A stretch of 64,000 bases of DNA from Chiua virens (GCA_019787685.1 JAHNUO010000016.1:558001-622000), one strand, 5' to 3'; shown: positions 34,088 through 47,230, counted from the first letter of the stretch. Program-made: numbers and translations. Notes: generated by a model not told the origin, from the letters alone.

Positions 34088-36103
34088 TTACGGTGGTCTA
34101 TCATCATGGGAAAAGAGACGCACGGGAGCTGCCTGGTTCGGCTCCGTCGTGCACTGATCAGTCCGCGAGGCACCTTGTCCTGGCTCATGGCGAATGGGAG
34201 TCCTAGCATATGGTCTCTCTCGTGGCCTCCCTCGCAACCACATCATGAAGAGATTATAACGCTCTTCTCCAGGGGGTGCATGGACCAATCGCTAAAGACG
34301 TGTGACACGTTGTACACTGATCGCTCACTGAAAAACATGAAGACTCACTCTTGCACGCTTGTTTGGAGTTATTGTTGGATGATGTTCGCTTTGAGGGTCC
34401 ATCGTCGATGGTGGAAATGACTCGGATAGAATGGGAGGTTGAATAGGCGCTGAGGAGCGTTTCCGGCCGTGCTTGGGCGACTCAAAAGCTTGGCTCTGTT
34501 TTCCAATCTTCGACTTGAACCACGCTCCGAACTTCGGAGGTCGCTTGGACGACCCAGGGGTATCTGCAAGTTCGTCCGGACATTGTTTTGGAGCAGCAAT
34601 TGCAAGTGGAGAAAGTGTGGGTTGCGAGATGACGTTTGATGCCTTGCACGGCGGTACCTCATCCACACGAGAATGGATGGATGCTGGAGCGGAGGGAGGC
34701 TGCGACAATGTTATCGTGGGCATGGAAAAGAGTGAAGTGGTCGCGAACCTCATCGTAGTCAAAGGCGGGCGCGGGTGCACTAGTTGGTATTTCTACCTAG
34801 TGCATCATGAGAAGTCGTTTGAAAAGAAGAAGAAGACGGATGAAGTACTGCATACTTCGAGTAGATCAATATCGTCGGCGTTATTGTCCCTGGACTCGTC
34901 CTGATCCGGGGGTGACACGCAGCAAAGTTGTCAGACGGATCCTTACAAAGGCAACAATGAACTCGTACCGAATGTGAATCTGGATTCGTGCCACCACCTG
35001 AGGTCGAATGTTGTTCGCCGTGTTTCTTTTCCTCTGGAATGGATGTCTAATAAAGTGTGAGCTATCCAGCTTGCCAACACCACGTACATGCTACAAATAC
35101 TTACTTTAAGAAACGAATCCGGGAGGATAGAGGTGAGCTTATGAAGGGCAACCTTCCCATTGCTTTGGCCTGTCGCAAGGTAGCTGCTATTGTGAGACAG
35201 AGCAATCGAGAATATTTTGTGCTTTTCCTCGATGACAGGACTGATCTGAGAGAGTGTCGCACTGTCGAAGAAGAAGACGGAACTGCCCGCGTAGGTAACT
35301 ATAAATTTTCCGTTACTGGCGAGAGCCATGGAGTCAAGATCACCGTAACCATCCATGACCTGTGACTCGACAAGCTGTATCCCTGTTGACACCTCATAAG
35401 ACTTGACCTTTTTGTCAATACAAGGAGCAAAGATTTGTTGTCCATCAGTGGTCCATGCAAGCCGTGTAGAGGCGTTGGACCGGGCTGTCCGTGTGTTGAT
35501 TGTCACCAGTTTGTCGCCCGTGTAGCTATCGAAGATGCTGATTGGGCCACGAAACACGGAAGTAGCAATTCGCTGTCCATCCGGGGAGAAGCAGACACTG
35601 GTAACGATGTCATCGAATTCGAGCGGTCCAACGATTCTTTTGCCCGTCGCAATGACCCACACGCTCGCGGTGCCAGGGAATGCAGTGCATGTGGCAAGAC
35701 AAGTCGAGTCGGGCGAGAAATCCACTACCCGCATCTCATTTTCACCCTCCACGTTGACCACCTTTTCCTGGAGCGCCGAGTCCCAAACACTCGCCCCACT
35801 CCCTGTTCCGTATGCTACCCATTTCCCGTCTCTTGATACTGAAATAGAGAAGACTGGAGTCTGGGTCTCTGGCATCTGCTTGGCCACTTCTCGGCCATCT
35901 GCAATGTTGAACTGTTGAACCATGCCATTTCCATTTCCACTGAAAAGATGCCTGTCCTCGGAGGAGAACACAACCGCCCACACGTCGGTCTCGTCCCCGG
36001 TCTCAAACAGCGACATTACACCGTCAGCTGACTGGATTATCAGTGCCCCGGTCGCGCCTCCGAACTTCAGTAACTCACCGGCCTCGGTATTACAGATGTC
36101 CAT
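34088..36103 (-). CDS. WD40-repeat paralogue 3
   Basis: The ATG at 36103 gives MDICNTEA. An intron joins this to ADGVMSLFETGDETDVWAVV and a complete propeller: LFSGNGNGMVQQF, SVSRDGKWVAYG, DFSPDSTCLATC, VCFSPDGQRIAT, LAWTTDGQQIFAP, ALASNGKFIVTYAG, IALSHNSSYLATG. The tail exons TSIPEEKKHGEQHS, SRDNNADDIDLLE, EIPTSAPAPAFDYDE and HSRVDEVPPCKAS follow, then GSSKRPPKFGAWFKSKIGK and NKRAR. After a 66-bp intron the last exon reads RLVHAPPGEERYN and ends at 34088. All exons can be joined without frame repair. It is closest to gene 2 in the propeller, but the Pro-rich tail is strongly divergent, so the tail evolves faster than the blades. Confidence 0.75.
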
Positions 36104-37186
36104 GCAACAAAGTATTCAATACGCCAAGGAGTAAGGTGTTTCGCTTCACGCTGGTGCCCAAAGTCGCACTATAAATGTTTGCTTTCATAATGTGATCTCT
36201 CCTTGCGGGCGCGCCTCGTGTCTTGGATTAAGCACCCGGGTCCCCACGACATGCGCAATCCACATGTAGAACCAATGGAGTGTTCAAAGACCTATCATAT
36301 CTGGGCTACAGAATTTGATTCACGAGCAGTGTACACCCCCACGCCTGGCCTGCTGGGCAAAGAGCGTATGCATCATCCCACGACCTTATCAAAGCACTGC
36401 CTGCCAACATTCCGGATAGTAAAATGAACCAGTAGACTTCCTCCGCATTCCTGTGCCAACTTGTGCATTACCGCCAACGATGTTTGACCGGGACCCCTAG
36501 GATGGCAGTCTGAGGCGCGCTCATGCCCCTCTTATTCCGATCCCAGCGCTCCTCTGCGCAACAACATTTTGATCCGTCGACGTCGCCTCATTGCGGGCGG
36601 CCTGCCCTCCACGATATTAGCCGAATCGAGCCACAGGATTCTCGTCATCACTTGACTGACTCGTCGAAACGTGAATGAAGTTGACCATGCAGATCATGGT
36701 GGGTTTCTTTTGTGTCTCGCGAAGGGACAGGTTCTTCTGAGAGACGCTGATTTGGACGTGGGGATGTCAATTCACTAAGTGCTCGTTTGACTTGAGTAGA
36801 AAAGTGCAGTCTGGCCCAAAATATGGAGAATGAATACATAAATAACGAGTGCAGAGAGGTAGAATATAGACAGACGTGAGTAGGGGATATCTGTGAATGC
36901 GACCAGGCGGTACATGGTCATTGTCTGCGAAGTGTACAGTATCTAATAACACACAACCAGTTAGACGAATCAATGCATTCCGTCTTCGCTGCACGGACGG
37001 AAGCACACCGCCCACGAGGGTACCAAGAACGCAATTCTGAATCTGCTTGGATCTGGCAGATTCTAACCAAGTATCCTAAGTTTTTGTACGCAGACTAGAG
37101 GCGAATATGCTCACCGTTTCGTGGATTGCTCCGTTTGAAGGTTGAGACGGATCGTTCATTGGCGGTGGCTGATGGGGTGTCAGCTG

Positions 37187-39189
37187 TTACGGCCTGACAT
37201 GACTACCGGTGGAAGAGGGACGCACAGGAACTGCTTGGTTCAAATTTGTCGAGGCTTGGGTGTCGCCAGTAGGAGAGGCGTCTTGCATTGGATGATCAGA
37301 TGGCGGACAGCTGGCAACCGGTCTTTTTAGCGATCTCCTTCCAAACAAGCCCAAGGAGGGACGATCTTGCTGTATTCTAGGGGGTGCCACCCCCACCCGC
37401 TATGGATATGATGAGATACGTGACACACTGATGATGTATCAAAAGAGACGGCTCACTGCCTGGCGTTGACCCGATGCCATGGTTGAAGTCTGGTTGAGTT
37501 GATCCCCTCTCGATGGGGAACCCATTGGAGTGGTTGGTTGATCGGCTCGGTCTTTCTCATTCGTTCTTTCCTTGAGCCATTTCCTGAGGTCTAAGCGACC
37601 CTTGAGCAAGCCAGCGGACGTAGGACGTTCCTCTGGACGCGGTTGAGGAGCGGCGGATTCAAGTGAGCCATACATCAGCTGCAAATCCTGTGTGGGATGG
37701 GACGCCTCATGTGGTGGCACCTGGTCCACATGAAGATGGACAGATGATGCGGGAGATGGGGACTGCAACTACATCAACACGGAAGTACGAAGAGCATGAA
37801 GTAATCACAAACCTCATCATAGTCAAACGCAGAAGCGTGTGCGGGTGCGTTCGAGGGTATTTCGAACTATGATACCGTGAGAACTCGTCTCAAAGAAAGC
37901 ACGAATAAGCGCATACTTCAAGGAGATCAACATTACCGTCTTCCTCATGAGCCTCAGACTCGTCGCGGGTTAATGCCTGGTGTAATCGCGCGCCGTGAAA
38001 GTGTCAGGGAGATCCGTGCGGTGACAAAGGTATGATGGGTTCCTACCACGTTGGAGTCAGGAGATGTATTCTCGCCACCGTTCGAGGGTGAATTCTGCTC
38101 GTTGTGTCTTTCCTCGTCGGGAGAGCTTGATGCCTAGTGCAGTCACGATATGACTTGTTCGATCTGCTAGCATGACGCATACAAAAACACTTACATCGCA
38201 TAGGTCTGGAAGAATAGAGGTGAGGTTGTGAATGGCAATCTTCCCATCTCCCCGCCCCGTCGCTAAATAACGACTATCTAAGGAGAGGGCGTGAGTATAT
38301 CTTGCTGTCCTCCTCGATGATGGGACCGATCCGGGAGAGTGTCCGAGTTGATGTGTCGAGGAATGAGATGGATTTTTCTGCAGAGGCGACGACAAACCGT
38401 TCGTTGGCAGCTAGCGCGAGAGCCTTGCGACCCTCGTCATCATAAAGAACCTGCGATTCGGCGAGTAGGGACCCAGTCGATACATTGAAAGCCTTGACTT
38501 TGTTGTCATTGCAAACAGCAAAGATACGCTGCCCATCCTTTGACCACGCGAGTGGGGTGGTTATATAGCTCTTCGGTGTTTCGCAGTTGATGTCAAGGAG
38601 CCGGTGACCAGAGCGACTGTCGCAAATAACGATTGGGCCACCGTCGTAGGTAATGGCGATATGGTCGCCATTAGGAGAAAATCGGATTCCTCGAACAAAG
38701 TCATCAAACTTGAAGCTGAGTGGTCCCACGACTCTCTCTCCCGTCGGGATATTCCAGACGCTTGCGTTGTAGTAGGGTGGCCCAGTTCCTGTGGCAACCC
38801 AGCTCGAATCGGGAGAGATGTCGGTACCCCACACCTTGTTTGTTCCCTCGACATCAATCACCTTTTCGACCAACTCCACGTTCCAAACGCTCAACCCCTT
38901 CGTCCATCCACACGCCAGCCATTTGCCATCCCTCGATAATGAGATAGCCGTTATGTCCATTCCTATTTGCTCCCCTACCTTCGCCCCATCTGCAATCCGA
39001 AACCGTTGAACCCTACTGGAACCTCCACTGAAGAGATGTTTGCCGTCGGCAGAGAACGTGACTGCCCATACCCGGTTACCCGGCAGCCCATCTTCGCCCG
39101 TGTTGAGCAGCACCACGTCATCTGACTGGATTGTCAGTACATTTTTTCTTTTCTTTTGAGGAGTACTGACCGGTTTTATTCTGCGACAT
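37187..39189 (-). CDS. WD40-repeat paralogue 4, with one frame offset
   Basis: The ATG at 39189 gives MSQNKT. An intron leads to DDVVLLNTGEDGLPGNRVWA and a propeller: LFSGGSSRVQRF, SLSRDGKWLACG, DISPDSSWVATG, IRFSPNGDHIAIT, LAWSKDGQRIFAV, ALAANERFVVASA. The last blade (ALSLDSRYLATGRGDGK) lies +1 to the preceding EEDSKIYS at about 38287. The tail includes a Pro-rich segment, GRLDLRKWLKERTNEKDR, GQRQA and, after an intron, RVGVAPPR, ending at 37187. It is the most divergent of the array. Either a sequencing insertion or a young frameshift mutation separates the last blade. Confidence 0.7.
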
Positions 39190-39199
39190 GTCCTTCGCA

Positions 39200-39600
39200 A
39201 CGTAGGGTTCAAATTGTCAAGGAGCAAATTTAAATGATTTCGGTTCACGCCAGCCCAGTGTCAAAAGTCGCACTATAAACGCGCTGTCTTTCATAACATG
39301 ATCTCTCCGCGGTCGGCGGATGCCTCGTGTCTTTGGCACGTTTAATGCTGGACTACTACGTGCGCGGAAATCTCACATTGTGAGATCGGCCCTACTCCAG
39401 GACTTGGTTTACGGACACTGTACACATTCACCCAGCGTCTTCCTGAACTTGTGCGCACTCATGTCGCAGGTGCAGCGGAGGCTTGCGACGAATGAATGTA
39501 CATCAGCCGTCCGTTCACCCGGAATTAATCAATTTCCATCATTTAGTACGACTGGCCCTTGCCGACGTACACATGTGGCTCCTGGGACTTGACTTGATCG
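39200..39600. repeat. Duplicated 5' flank of WD40 genes (unit b)
   Basis: Shares ordered segments with 36120-36430, 30960-31225 and 46890-47230 (TTTCATAACATGATCTCTCC, GCCTCGTGTCTT, TCTTCCTGAACTTGTGCGC). The following stretch to about 39760 also matches 47220-47420. Confidence 0.6.
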
Positions 39601-39769
39601 CGTTCATTGGTATATCTACGGCCACTGTCGAGATTGCCGCTTTAGCATGTTTCCTCTTCTAACACCGTCCATCTGCGCACGTGCCTCCACTTACTCCGAT
39701 CCCAGCAGTGTTCTTCGGGACGGCAATTTAATCGGCCACCTTTACCTCATTGTGGGCGGTTCGAGCCGA

Positions 39770-40500
39770 ATTACATGCCCTTATCAACGGGCATCGAGAC
39801 GCGAACAGAACTACGCATACAGAACATAAATGATACTCCACCCAACATTGAGACTCGCCAATAGTTTGGTTCTCCTAATATCATCTCAATATTGCAGTGA
39901 AGGAAGGTGTCTTGCGGCGGCACGCTGACAACGCTTACCGGCGTCCCTATCGGGCGTGACCGACGGCAGGGATTCGAGTAGATGTTCATGGATGTTCTAA
40001 CAGGTAGGTGGGTTGCCTCGAAATGCCAGAGTTTTTTTTTTTTGACACTTGTTTACAGAAAGTCGATTCAACTGTACATGCGCCCACTCTTTATCGTCCG
40101 ATGCTCATAGATTCCCGCATCCCAAGCTCCTACCCCAGCTTGTTTCACTGCGCAGCTATCAGATGGGCACAAGACGGTATCACTAGCATCATATGATCGG
40201 CGCCGGTCGTAAGAGTGGGCCCCTTGGCTTCGACTGGTTACTAATATTCAATATTCGGCATTCATAGAACCCCTCAAGTTTTCTTTCCCGCAGCCCGCGG
40301 TAGACGAACTGGATGACGAAAACTACGTGCAAAGTCCAGAGGCAAGATCGGTTTTGATGATTTGAATATTCGCGCTGGAGTGGAACATTGGGAAGGGTCT
40401 AGCGATTTTCGCACCAACTCAGCCCAATTAAATAGTGTTTACTAGTACGAGGCTGCCCATACATTAGAATTGAACATCAGGTTCTCCGTACAGCATTTAC
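39770..40500. other. Intergenic, no gene seen
   Basis: Spacer between WD40 gene 4 and the HEMAH-ending ATPase gene. Apart from a run of ten T residues near 40032 I see nothing definite. Confidence 0.5.
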
Positions 40501-40506
40501 ACGTCA

Positions 40507-43500
40507 TCAGAAACAAAATTGCTTATTGAATGCAGGAAAGAACTCGACAGCGATCCTGGAAGTGAGTTCTCCATGATATTCGTCATGGTTCAGCGTAATA
40601 TTGTGGGCCATCTCATGGGCCATGATCAGGAACCTATCCAATCGACGTGAGCGTTTCACACACAATTCGGCGTTAGGTCGACATACCACTCGGTGGCCGC
40701 TTTCTTCTTGTCGACCCCTTTGTCATGGACTGGGTGCCATAATCAACACACGCAACGAAATATAGCAAACGAAATGCCTCACACTCTCTTTCATAGCATG
40801 CTAGATTGAAAAAGATATACTTTTGGTCTCTGTTGAAGGCCATTAGGTCCAGGTCTGTATCTTTCCAGAAAATGTGGCATGTTGCGGGAGGTTTTAAACC
40901 AAATACCCGGGCCAAATCAGCGACGAGCTCCGCAAACTCCTGCAAGACATGTAGTCGTGGGTGTTGGCACAGTGCACCTTCTGCTCGAGAGGGTTTGAAT
41001 GGTTGCTGCATCGATCCCAAACACGCTCACCTGCCACAAAGAACCTGATACGCGTCTTTTCGTCTCGAAGGCCAACTAGATTGCGTTTCGGTCCGTCAAA
41101 TCAAGGTTTCACCAACAGACTCAACGAACCTTTCTCTTTCAACATTATCTTGCACGCCTCCTCGCAGCGGCTGACATGCTTGACACTACCAGGGCGTGAC
41201 TGAATGGGTGCATTAAAACTGGGAGGCTGACCATCTGGGTCTAGCTTGGCACACATTGAAACTGCATCAGTCACGTCTGCCAAACAGTAATATCAATAAC
41301 ACATCGCAGCGAGAAAAGAAAAAGGCCGTAGTACCGTGTTCAGGAGGTACAGTGTACTTAACCTTGCCACCGATTTTGACACTCGTTCGCTCCGATGTTC
41401 CGAATACTTTGCTCAGAAATGGAATTCTGGGCAATTCCACAGTGACCCTCTTGGACGTGTCTATGAGAAAGTTCAGATCGTGATATTTTATCATCAAAAG
41501 GTCTGGAGTGTACCTGAAAGTTTATGTTTCACCTCGTTATTGTAGTACGTGTCGAGACTTTGGTCGTCCATTGCAAACAACGAGGCCAGGAGTAACACAT
41601 GGTTGACTCGGTAGGTTTTGAGCAGTATATGACACAGTCCCACGGCAATGCTTGACGGGCATTAGAGTAGGATGATGAAAGGGGAAAAGAACATACTCGT
41701 TTCGTAGCTCTACTGAGTCGTCCTCGCCTTTAACCATCCAGAGGGTATACGACTTATCAGTTTCGTTGACCTCCAGACCTGCCTTGACCTTGGTCTCGAC
41801 AATCCTCTCAGACTTTCCGTTAGCAGATGATGGGATAAACGTCTTCTTCAATGTGAGCTCCTCGCAGATCTTCACCTCCAGATGACCTGGTTCGCCATGG
41901 TTATGGAACGAAACACCCGTCTTCGTGCTATTGTCCCGCTGGTTCATAAAACATTTTATGCGCCGGATAACCTGTCGTTGCTCGAACGGTGGCCTGAAAC
42001 CGGCTTGGTACCCAATATGTTGGATATCGTATTGAACGTATGCTCGCAGGAATTCCGAACCCATCTCGCGGTACATTTCTATCCAGTCATAAGCGAGCTG
42101 ACAGAGAATACGAAGACCGACACACTGACTCTCAAGGCTGTCTCTGGGAACTATAAAAAGATCCCCACCGAAGTCGCGGCTGTCCCAGTCGCTTATGATC
42201 ACTTGGTCTGCTCGCAATAACATTTTCTCATCATTCCGGCAAGCGAGAAACATCGGAGCTTTCTTCATAGCTTGTTTGTCGTCATTGGATATCGACTCAA
42301 GGTGGGATGCAATGGTATCCAGGTCCTCAAGGTAACTACGGAAGTGTCAGTCGTCTCGTCCGCTGGTGCTACCTACAATCAACTCACAGCTCGTAGTTAT
42401 TCTCGAGGGCTTCTAGATATCTCTCGGGACCCTGGCATATCTTGCGGGCGATGTTTGATGGCTCTGGTGACTTTCTGGCACCACAGTGCTCTAGAAAAGC
42501 GCCGCCATTCTGACCAAAATCGACAAATGAAAAGACCCTGCGATGGTGCGCCTTTGCATCGGTGGACCCAATGAAGCAATCCTTCGGGGAGATATAGTCG
42601 ATGGACGATGGTTGTGAGGACGAAACAGATGAGTTTTTCACGGGCACGAAGGGGATTGTCGATAAATGTTCCCCTAACTTCTGAATTGGCAGTTCTTTAT
42701 GACCATCGTCAGAAAACTTCTCCAGCGCACACACGAGAGACGGACGTACTTCCGTGAACGTATAAAAGGTCGAACCATTGGGCGGCGGCCTCTATATCTG
42801 GTAACGTGGTTGTCGGAACCTTCAAATGTTCGATGATCATCTCAACCGAAGGATCATCCCGGACGCCTAATCTGGTGCAGTTGCGACCCAAATCGTTGGA
42901 GACTAGCTCGAAGCCTAATTTCTCCCAAATAGGGGATGCAAATACCTGTTTAGCCACGTTAGCAAATCGGCACGATCACAACCACATGTTTCGTCACCTC
43001 GTTCAGACGGGCTAGTGATCCTCTCTGCGTCGGGATAAAGGGAATATGAGCGAAATCCCCGGATTTGTAATCAGAGTAAAGCGTGTCGAAATTCGATAAG
43101 AGATATTGGAGGGCAAATTTCTGAACCTCCGGTTCGTTCGAAGCGGCTAGATCGATTACTTCTTTGAGGGGTGGATATCTCCGTACACCCAGCTGTTCGA
43201 TGAACCGTTCTATTGGGAATGAACCAGATGAATGGACAAGATTTTGTAAGGAGCCTATGTCCTGCGGTAATGCCAGAATCGGAAGCTTAAGTTTATGTAG
43301 ATCCCCGTCAGGAAAATACAATTCGGTTGCAGACACCCGACCATGGCTCTTTGAATAGAAAATTTTCTGCACTTGTAAGTCCATGAACCACTGGCTCGGC
43401 AGCGGGCTCGGTGCTAAGTTTCTGCAGACGACAGACAGAAAATGCAGGAGTCGACCATTGGTTTCTTCAGAAGCAACGTCCCTTAGCCTACAAGGTGTGT

Positions 43501-46500
43501 TAAGATGGAACTGAGGTCACATGAACTAATTGACATACCTTGCAACCATCTCTTCCCATTCCATCATTTGACATACGCCGATGTAAGCCAGAACCTTTCG
43601 TACATGTTCCGGGGTAACGGATCTATATTCAAACGACGACTTGCTCGCGACAGGAGTCATCGGAATACTTAAAAATTCGGACTCCGAAGCGATTGGGAGA
43701 CTCTTGCAAATGTCTGCTATCTCAAAATACGATTCGCCAGGCGTCTTCAGTCCCTTATTGGTGGGTATACATTTGAGATCCTTCATGAACGCGGCGATAC
43801 GATTCCACTGTTCTCCAGACAGCGTCTCCACCAGCGCGAATTGGACGAGGGCGAGTAAGATACGAAAACCCAAATCTGAGTCTGGGCCAGAGACGCTGTT
43901 GGAGGTATGCTGTTGTGCTTGAGCATGGGCATACTCAAGCCAATCAAGCAGCGAGAGTTGAGACCAGCCGAAAGCCTCGACAGCATCCTTAGAAGGATGA
44001 CCGGAACCGACGTCAATGTAGATTGTGTCCGGACGCGAGAGACTTGGGTGCAATGGGAAGAGTATATAGTATTTGATGTTCTTGAGTTCCATTCTGACTC
44101 CGTGGCCGATGTGTATGACCCCATGAGAGGCGAATTCGTTGCAGAACTTCTCAGCCGCAGATTTGGTTTTGTCGGACGTAAAGTAAGTCTTCCTGGTGTT
44201 ATCCCACCAGGCAAAGAATGACTTCATCGTCTCCTGCTTGACCCCGATTTCAAACTCCCTTACGATATCTCCGAATTTGAACTGCGGAATATTATATCGT
44301 CTGATGATTTGAGAACGCTGGTGGTCCTTGATATCCTCGTGAAGCACCCAGTATCTCTTGAGGAATGACAGGTCTTTGTTACTTTGGCGGAACTGCGGGT
44401 CCGACGCATCCGAGATTCCAGCCGCGGACACCACTGGAAACGGGGACTTGGATTTGTGACAACAAGAGTAGAACGCGTCTTGAAGAATCTGTGAAACTCC
44501 ACTGTGCGGTACAGTAGAACCGAATGCAAAACGCGCCATCGTGGACAAGCCCAGTTTCGTCGCAACATCATTCTTGGATTTGGAAGCCGTGTGCATCTCT
44601 TGCTCGTAGACTACGCGAGCCAGTAAACCACCGACTTTAAGAACCTCGCGATTCCAATCTTTAGATAGCTACAGTCAAGATACTGGCCAAAACTGATCCT
44701 GTGCACGTACCTGCGACATACCCATTCCTAATCGATAACCGTCCAGTCAGTATGTAATGCGGTGTTCTTCGCACGAGGTGCTTACGTCAAATCAACCGAG
44801 CCACGCTCCATGGTGGACAAGAAATGTGCAGAGATATGTAGACCAATGCCCGTTGTTTGATTAGTACTTTGGCCCTGAATATAAGATGTAGAGGCATGCC
44901 AATAATTGGACAACGGACTCTTACAATGAATAAACGGCCACTGTTGAATTCAGGTAGTGGGGTGTCATCAAAGATTGAGTGACGAACGGGAAGGACTCAC
45001 CCCTCATTATCAGGTGCAATCCCTTGAAGACCAGAGAAAAGGAATGCGAGATGCTTCGTCTTATGTGAACACGAGTATTTCATGTTAGCCAAGAAACGAG
45101 ATTGTTCGGGGTTAAACTAGACCAAGACAGTCAACATCAACAAACCATTGGATGAAGGGCCTTTACGTAGACAGCCTTGCATTTGAAGGAGGGTGGGAGC
45201 CGTTTTATGCTTGATTCAACACCTCCGCTCATCTCCGAGTCCGAGGGGAGATTCACGTCAATCGCTGCGATATACAAGTCATGCCTGACGGTGTTCGCCT
45301 CCAGTACAATATTGACACTCTGGGATGCATGCGTTATATGATCCTCTGCAGGACCTCCTCGTCGTTCAGCTATGGTATCTGCAGTGTCCACAACGGATGA
45401 CAACGTAGGCTCTGAAGGAAGCGTGCATTCCGCGGCATCGATTGTGATCGTTTGCACTATGTAAAGTCAGCCACGAAAAAAAAAACGCATAACATCACCA
45501 TACCAATACGCTGTATAGATTCTACAGTCAGAGCTTTCGACGAGGTCGTCCTTGTCAGGTATGGGGGGATGGGTACCTGAACTTGTGGTTTTCTACATTC
45601 CTTTTTGATTTGTAGAAGTTTCGTGCTGTCAAGATAAACCGAGGCGGACTCGATGTTTGTGAGAAACGTGACTGAGGAGACCAGGAATCTCGCGAGATTG
45701 TCGAGCTTGGGCAATGGTTCTCGAGTACGTAACTCGAGTTCGATTGAGGTCCCCGGGATTGGTGAACAATCCACAAACTGGTTTTGAAGCTAAACTCTTG
45801 TGGTCAGCATGTTTCTGCGAGAGATCGGAGGACTAACCTTCCCATCTTTCCCCCTTACAAATTGAAATGATTTGTCTGGACAAGCGTGCATCAATGAACA
45901 TTACCATACATTGTAGCATGACGGAAGGGACTTCACTGGAGGACTTTACGAGGGGTATATCTGTTTTGCCCAGGACGCTATAGAACCCTGGGAACGAGGA
46001 TTAGCGTCACAGAGCCATGGCACCACAGAAAGATGCTCACCAACACCAAAAGCACCGACTTTCGTAGAATTTTTGTTGCCATCCGCTGATGCGGTAGAAT
46101 CCCAGTTAGGCTGCACTAAAGACTTGAGGGATTAATCAGACTGTCCAATTTTCGTAAGCCTCCTCCAGTCCTCTTCCGTGAAAGGATTGCCATTGTTGCT
46201 GACTATCCATTTGCACACCTAGTGTGATACGATGAAGATTGCGAGGCTCGCTAACCAAAATTATTGCTCACTGTGGCTTTAGATATATCGAACCCGCCAG
46301 CGAGTTGGGGTTTCTCGGCGTCTTCAGTCCGGAAGTGAATCTCGACGTTCTTCGCTTCAGCATCATCAGCATTTTGGATCAATTCTCGCAGTACTTGTGA
46401 GGTAAATCAGTGGACTCAGAAAACATCAGCCCAAGCTTCGAAAAACATCGCACCATCGAATTCTCCAGGGTAACGAGCGAGAATATTGACAAGCGCCCGA

Positions 46501-46614
46501 TGGTCGACCTCGACTTCTTGAAAGCCTGCCTCCTGGATGGTAGCGTCTAAGATTCATAGTACGTCCGATTCTCAACCGGAAACGTACACCGTTATTACTG
46601 TTCTCACTCGACAT
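40507..46614 (-). CDS. DUF3684/sacsin-like GHKL ATPase with C-terminal HEMAH motif (copy 2, complete)
   Basis: The ATG at 46614 gives MSSENSNN, which splices to DATIQEAGFQEVEVDHRALV. The HSP90-type (GHKL) ATP site follows: RELIQNADDAEAKNV (N box) near 46380, WIVSNNGNPFTEEDWRRL near 46190, KVGAFGVGFYSV near 46040. The middle has YVKALHP, a long exon at 44596-43526, GRVSATDLYFPDGD, IIEHLKVPTTTLPD and IPFVPVKNS, typical of the fungal DUF3684 group. After MDDQSLDTYYNNE come DTSKRVTVELPRIPF, KHVSRCEEACKIML, then CHIFWKDTDLDLMAFNRD and FLIMAHEMAHNITLNHDEYH near 40620, ending at 40507. The gene has many small introns; I estimate 1,600-1,700 residues. The role is unknown: sacsins are chaperone-like, and HExxH suggests a zinc site (inference). 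A C-terminal half copy lies inverted at 1-2335. Confidence 0.75.
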
Positions 46615-46751
46615 GAACAAAAAGCCCAGGAGAGGTCACAATGTCCGTTGGTTGGTGGCGGCGAGAGGCTCCGCTTGCCTGGCCGTAATCATACTATAAG
46701 TGTGACATTGTTGTTGGTCCATGTGCACGATGCATGAGGCCTTGATGCCAT

Positions 46752-46809
46752 AATCATCGCTAGTCTGGTGACCTCATAGGCAGGCTGGTCACCAGACTAA
46801 ATCATCGCT
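46752..46809. repeat. 13-bp perfect hairpin flanked by 10-bp direct repeats
   Basis: TAGTCTGGTGACC (46761-46773) pairs with GGTCACCAGACTA (46787-46799) around a 13-base loop. AATCATCGCT occurs on both sides (46752-46761 and 46800-46809). It resembles a tiny foldback insertion with a target duplication, just upstream of the ATPase gene start. Confidence 0.75.
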
Positions 46810-46869
46810 ATTCGGATGAGTCTGGCATTTACCATCGATGGATGATGAAATAATTCGAAATCACTGTAT

Positions 46870-47230
46870 GTCGAGCAGCATCACGTCGTCTGACTGGATT
46901 GTTAGTGGCTTCACAGCATAGGGTTGGAGACCTTAGATCTCGTAAGACCAATCTGTACTCGCTTATCGTGAATCAGCTGAGTGCACGCACTCACCTTAGG
47001 GTCTTCTCCAACTGGTGCGCGCTCATGTTTCAGTTCATGTTCCGGGGAAGCTTCCAGGTTGAAGTTCCAATGAAATGAATGAATATCGTCATCTTCAATA
47101 CGACAAGCCCCACTGCAATGTCTTCTTAGAACAGCCCATGCTCCTTGCTGGAGGACCGACGTACATATTATAATGTGTGGTTGATTTCGTCCCGCTCTTT
47201 GGTATATGCATGTGCCATTCAAGCATGCTT
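46870..47230 (-). pseudogene. WD40 gene 5'-end relic plus flank
   Basis: 46870-46905 repeats the second-exon start and first intron of the WD40 family (compare 39107-39136: CAGCACCACGTCATCTGACTGGATTG). It is followed by the common 5' flank. No propeller remains. It marks the left edge of a segmental duplication that continues to about 48330. Confidence 0.7.
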
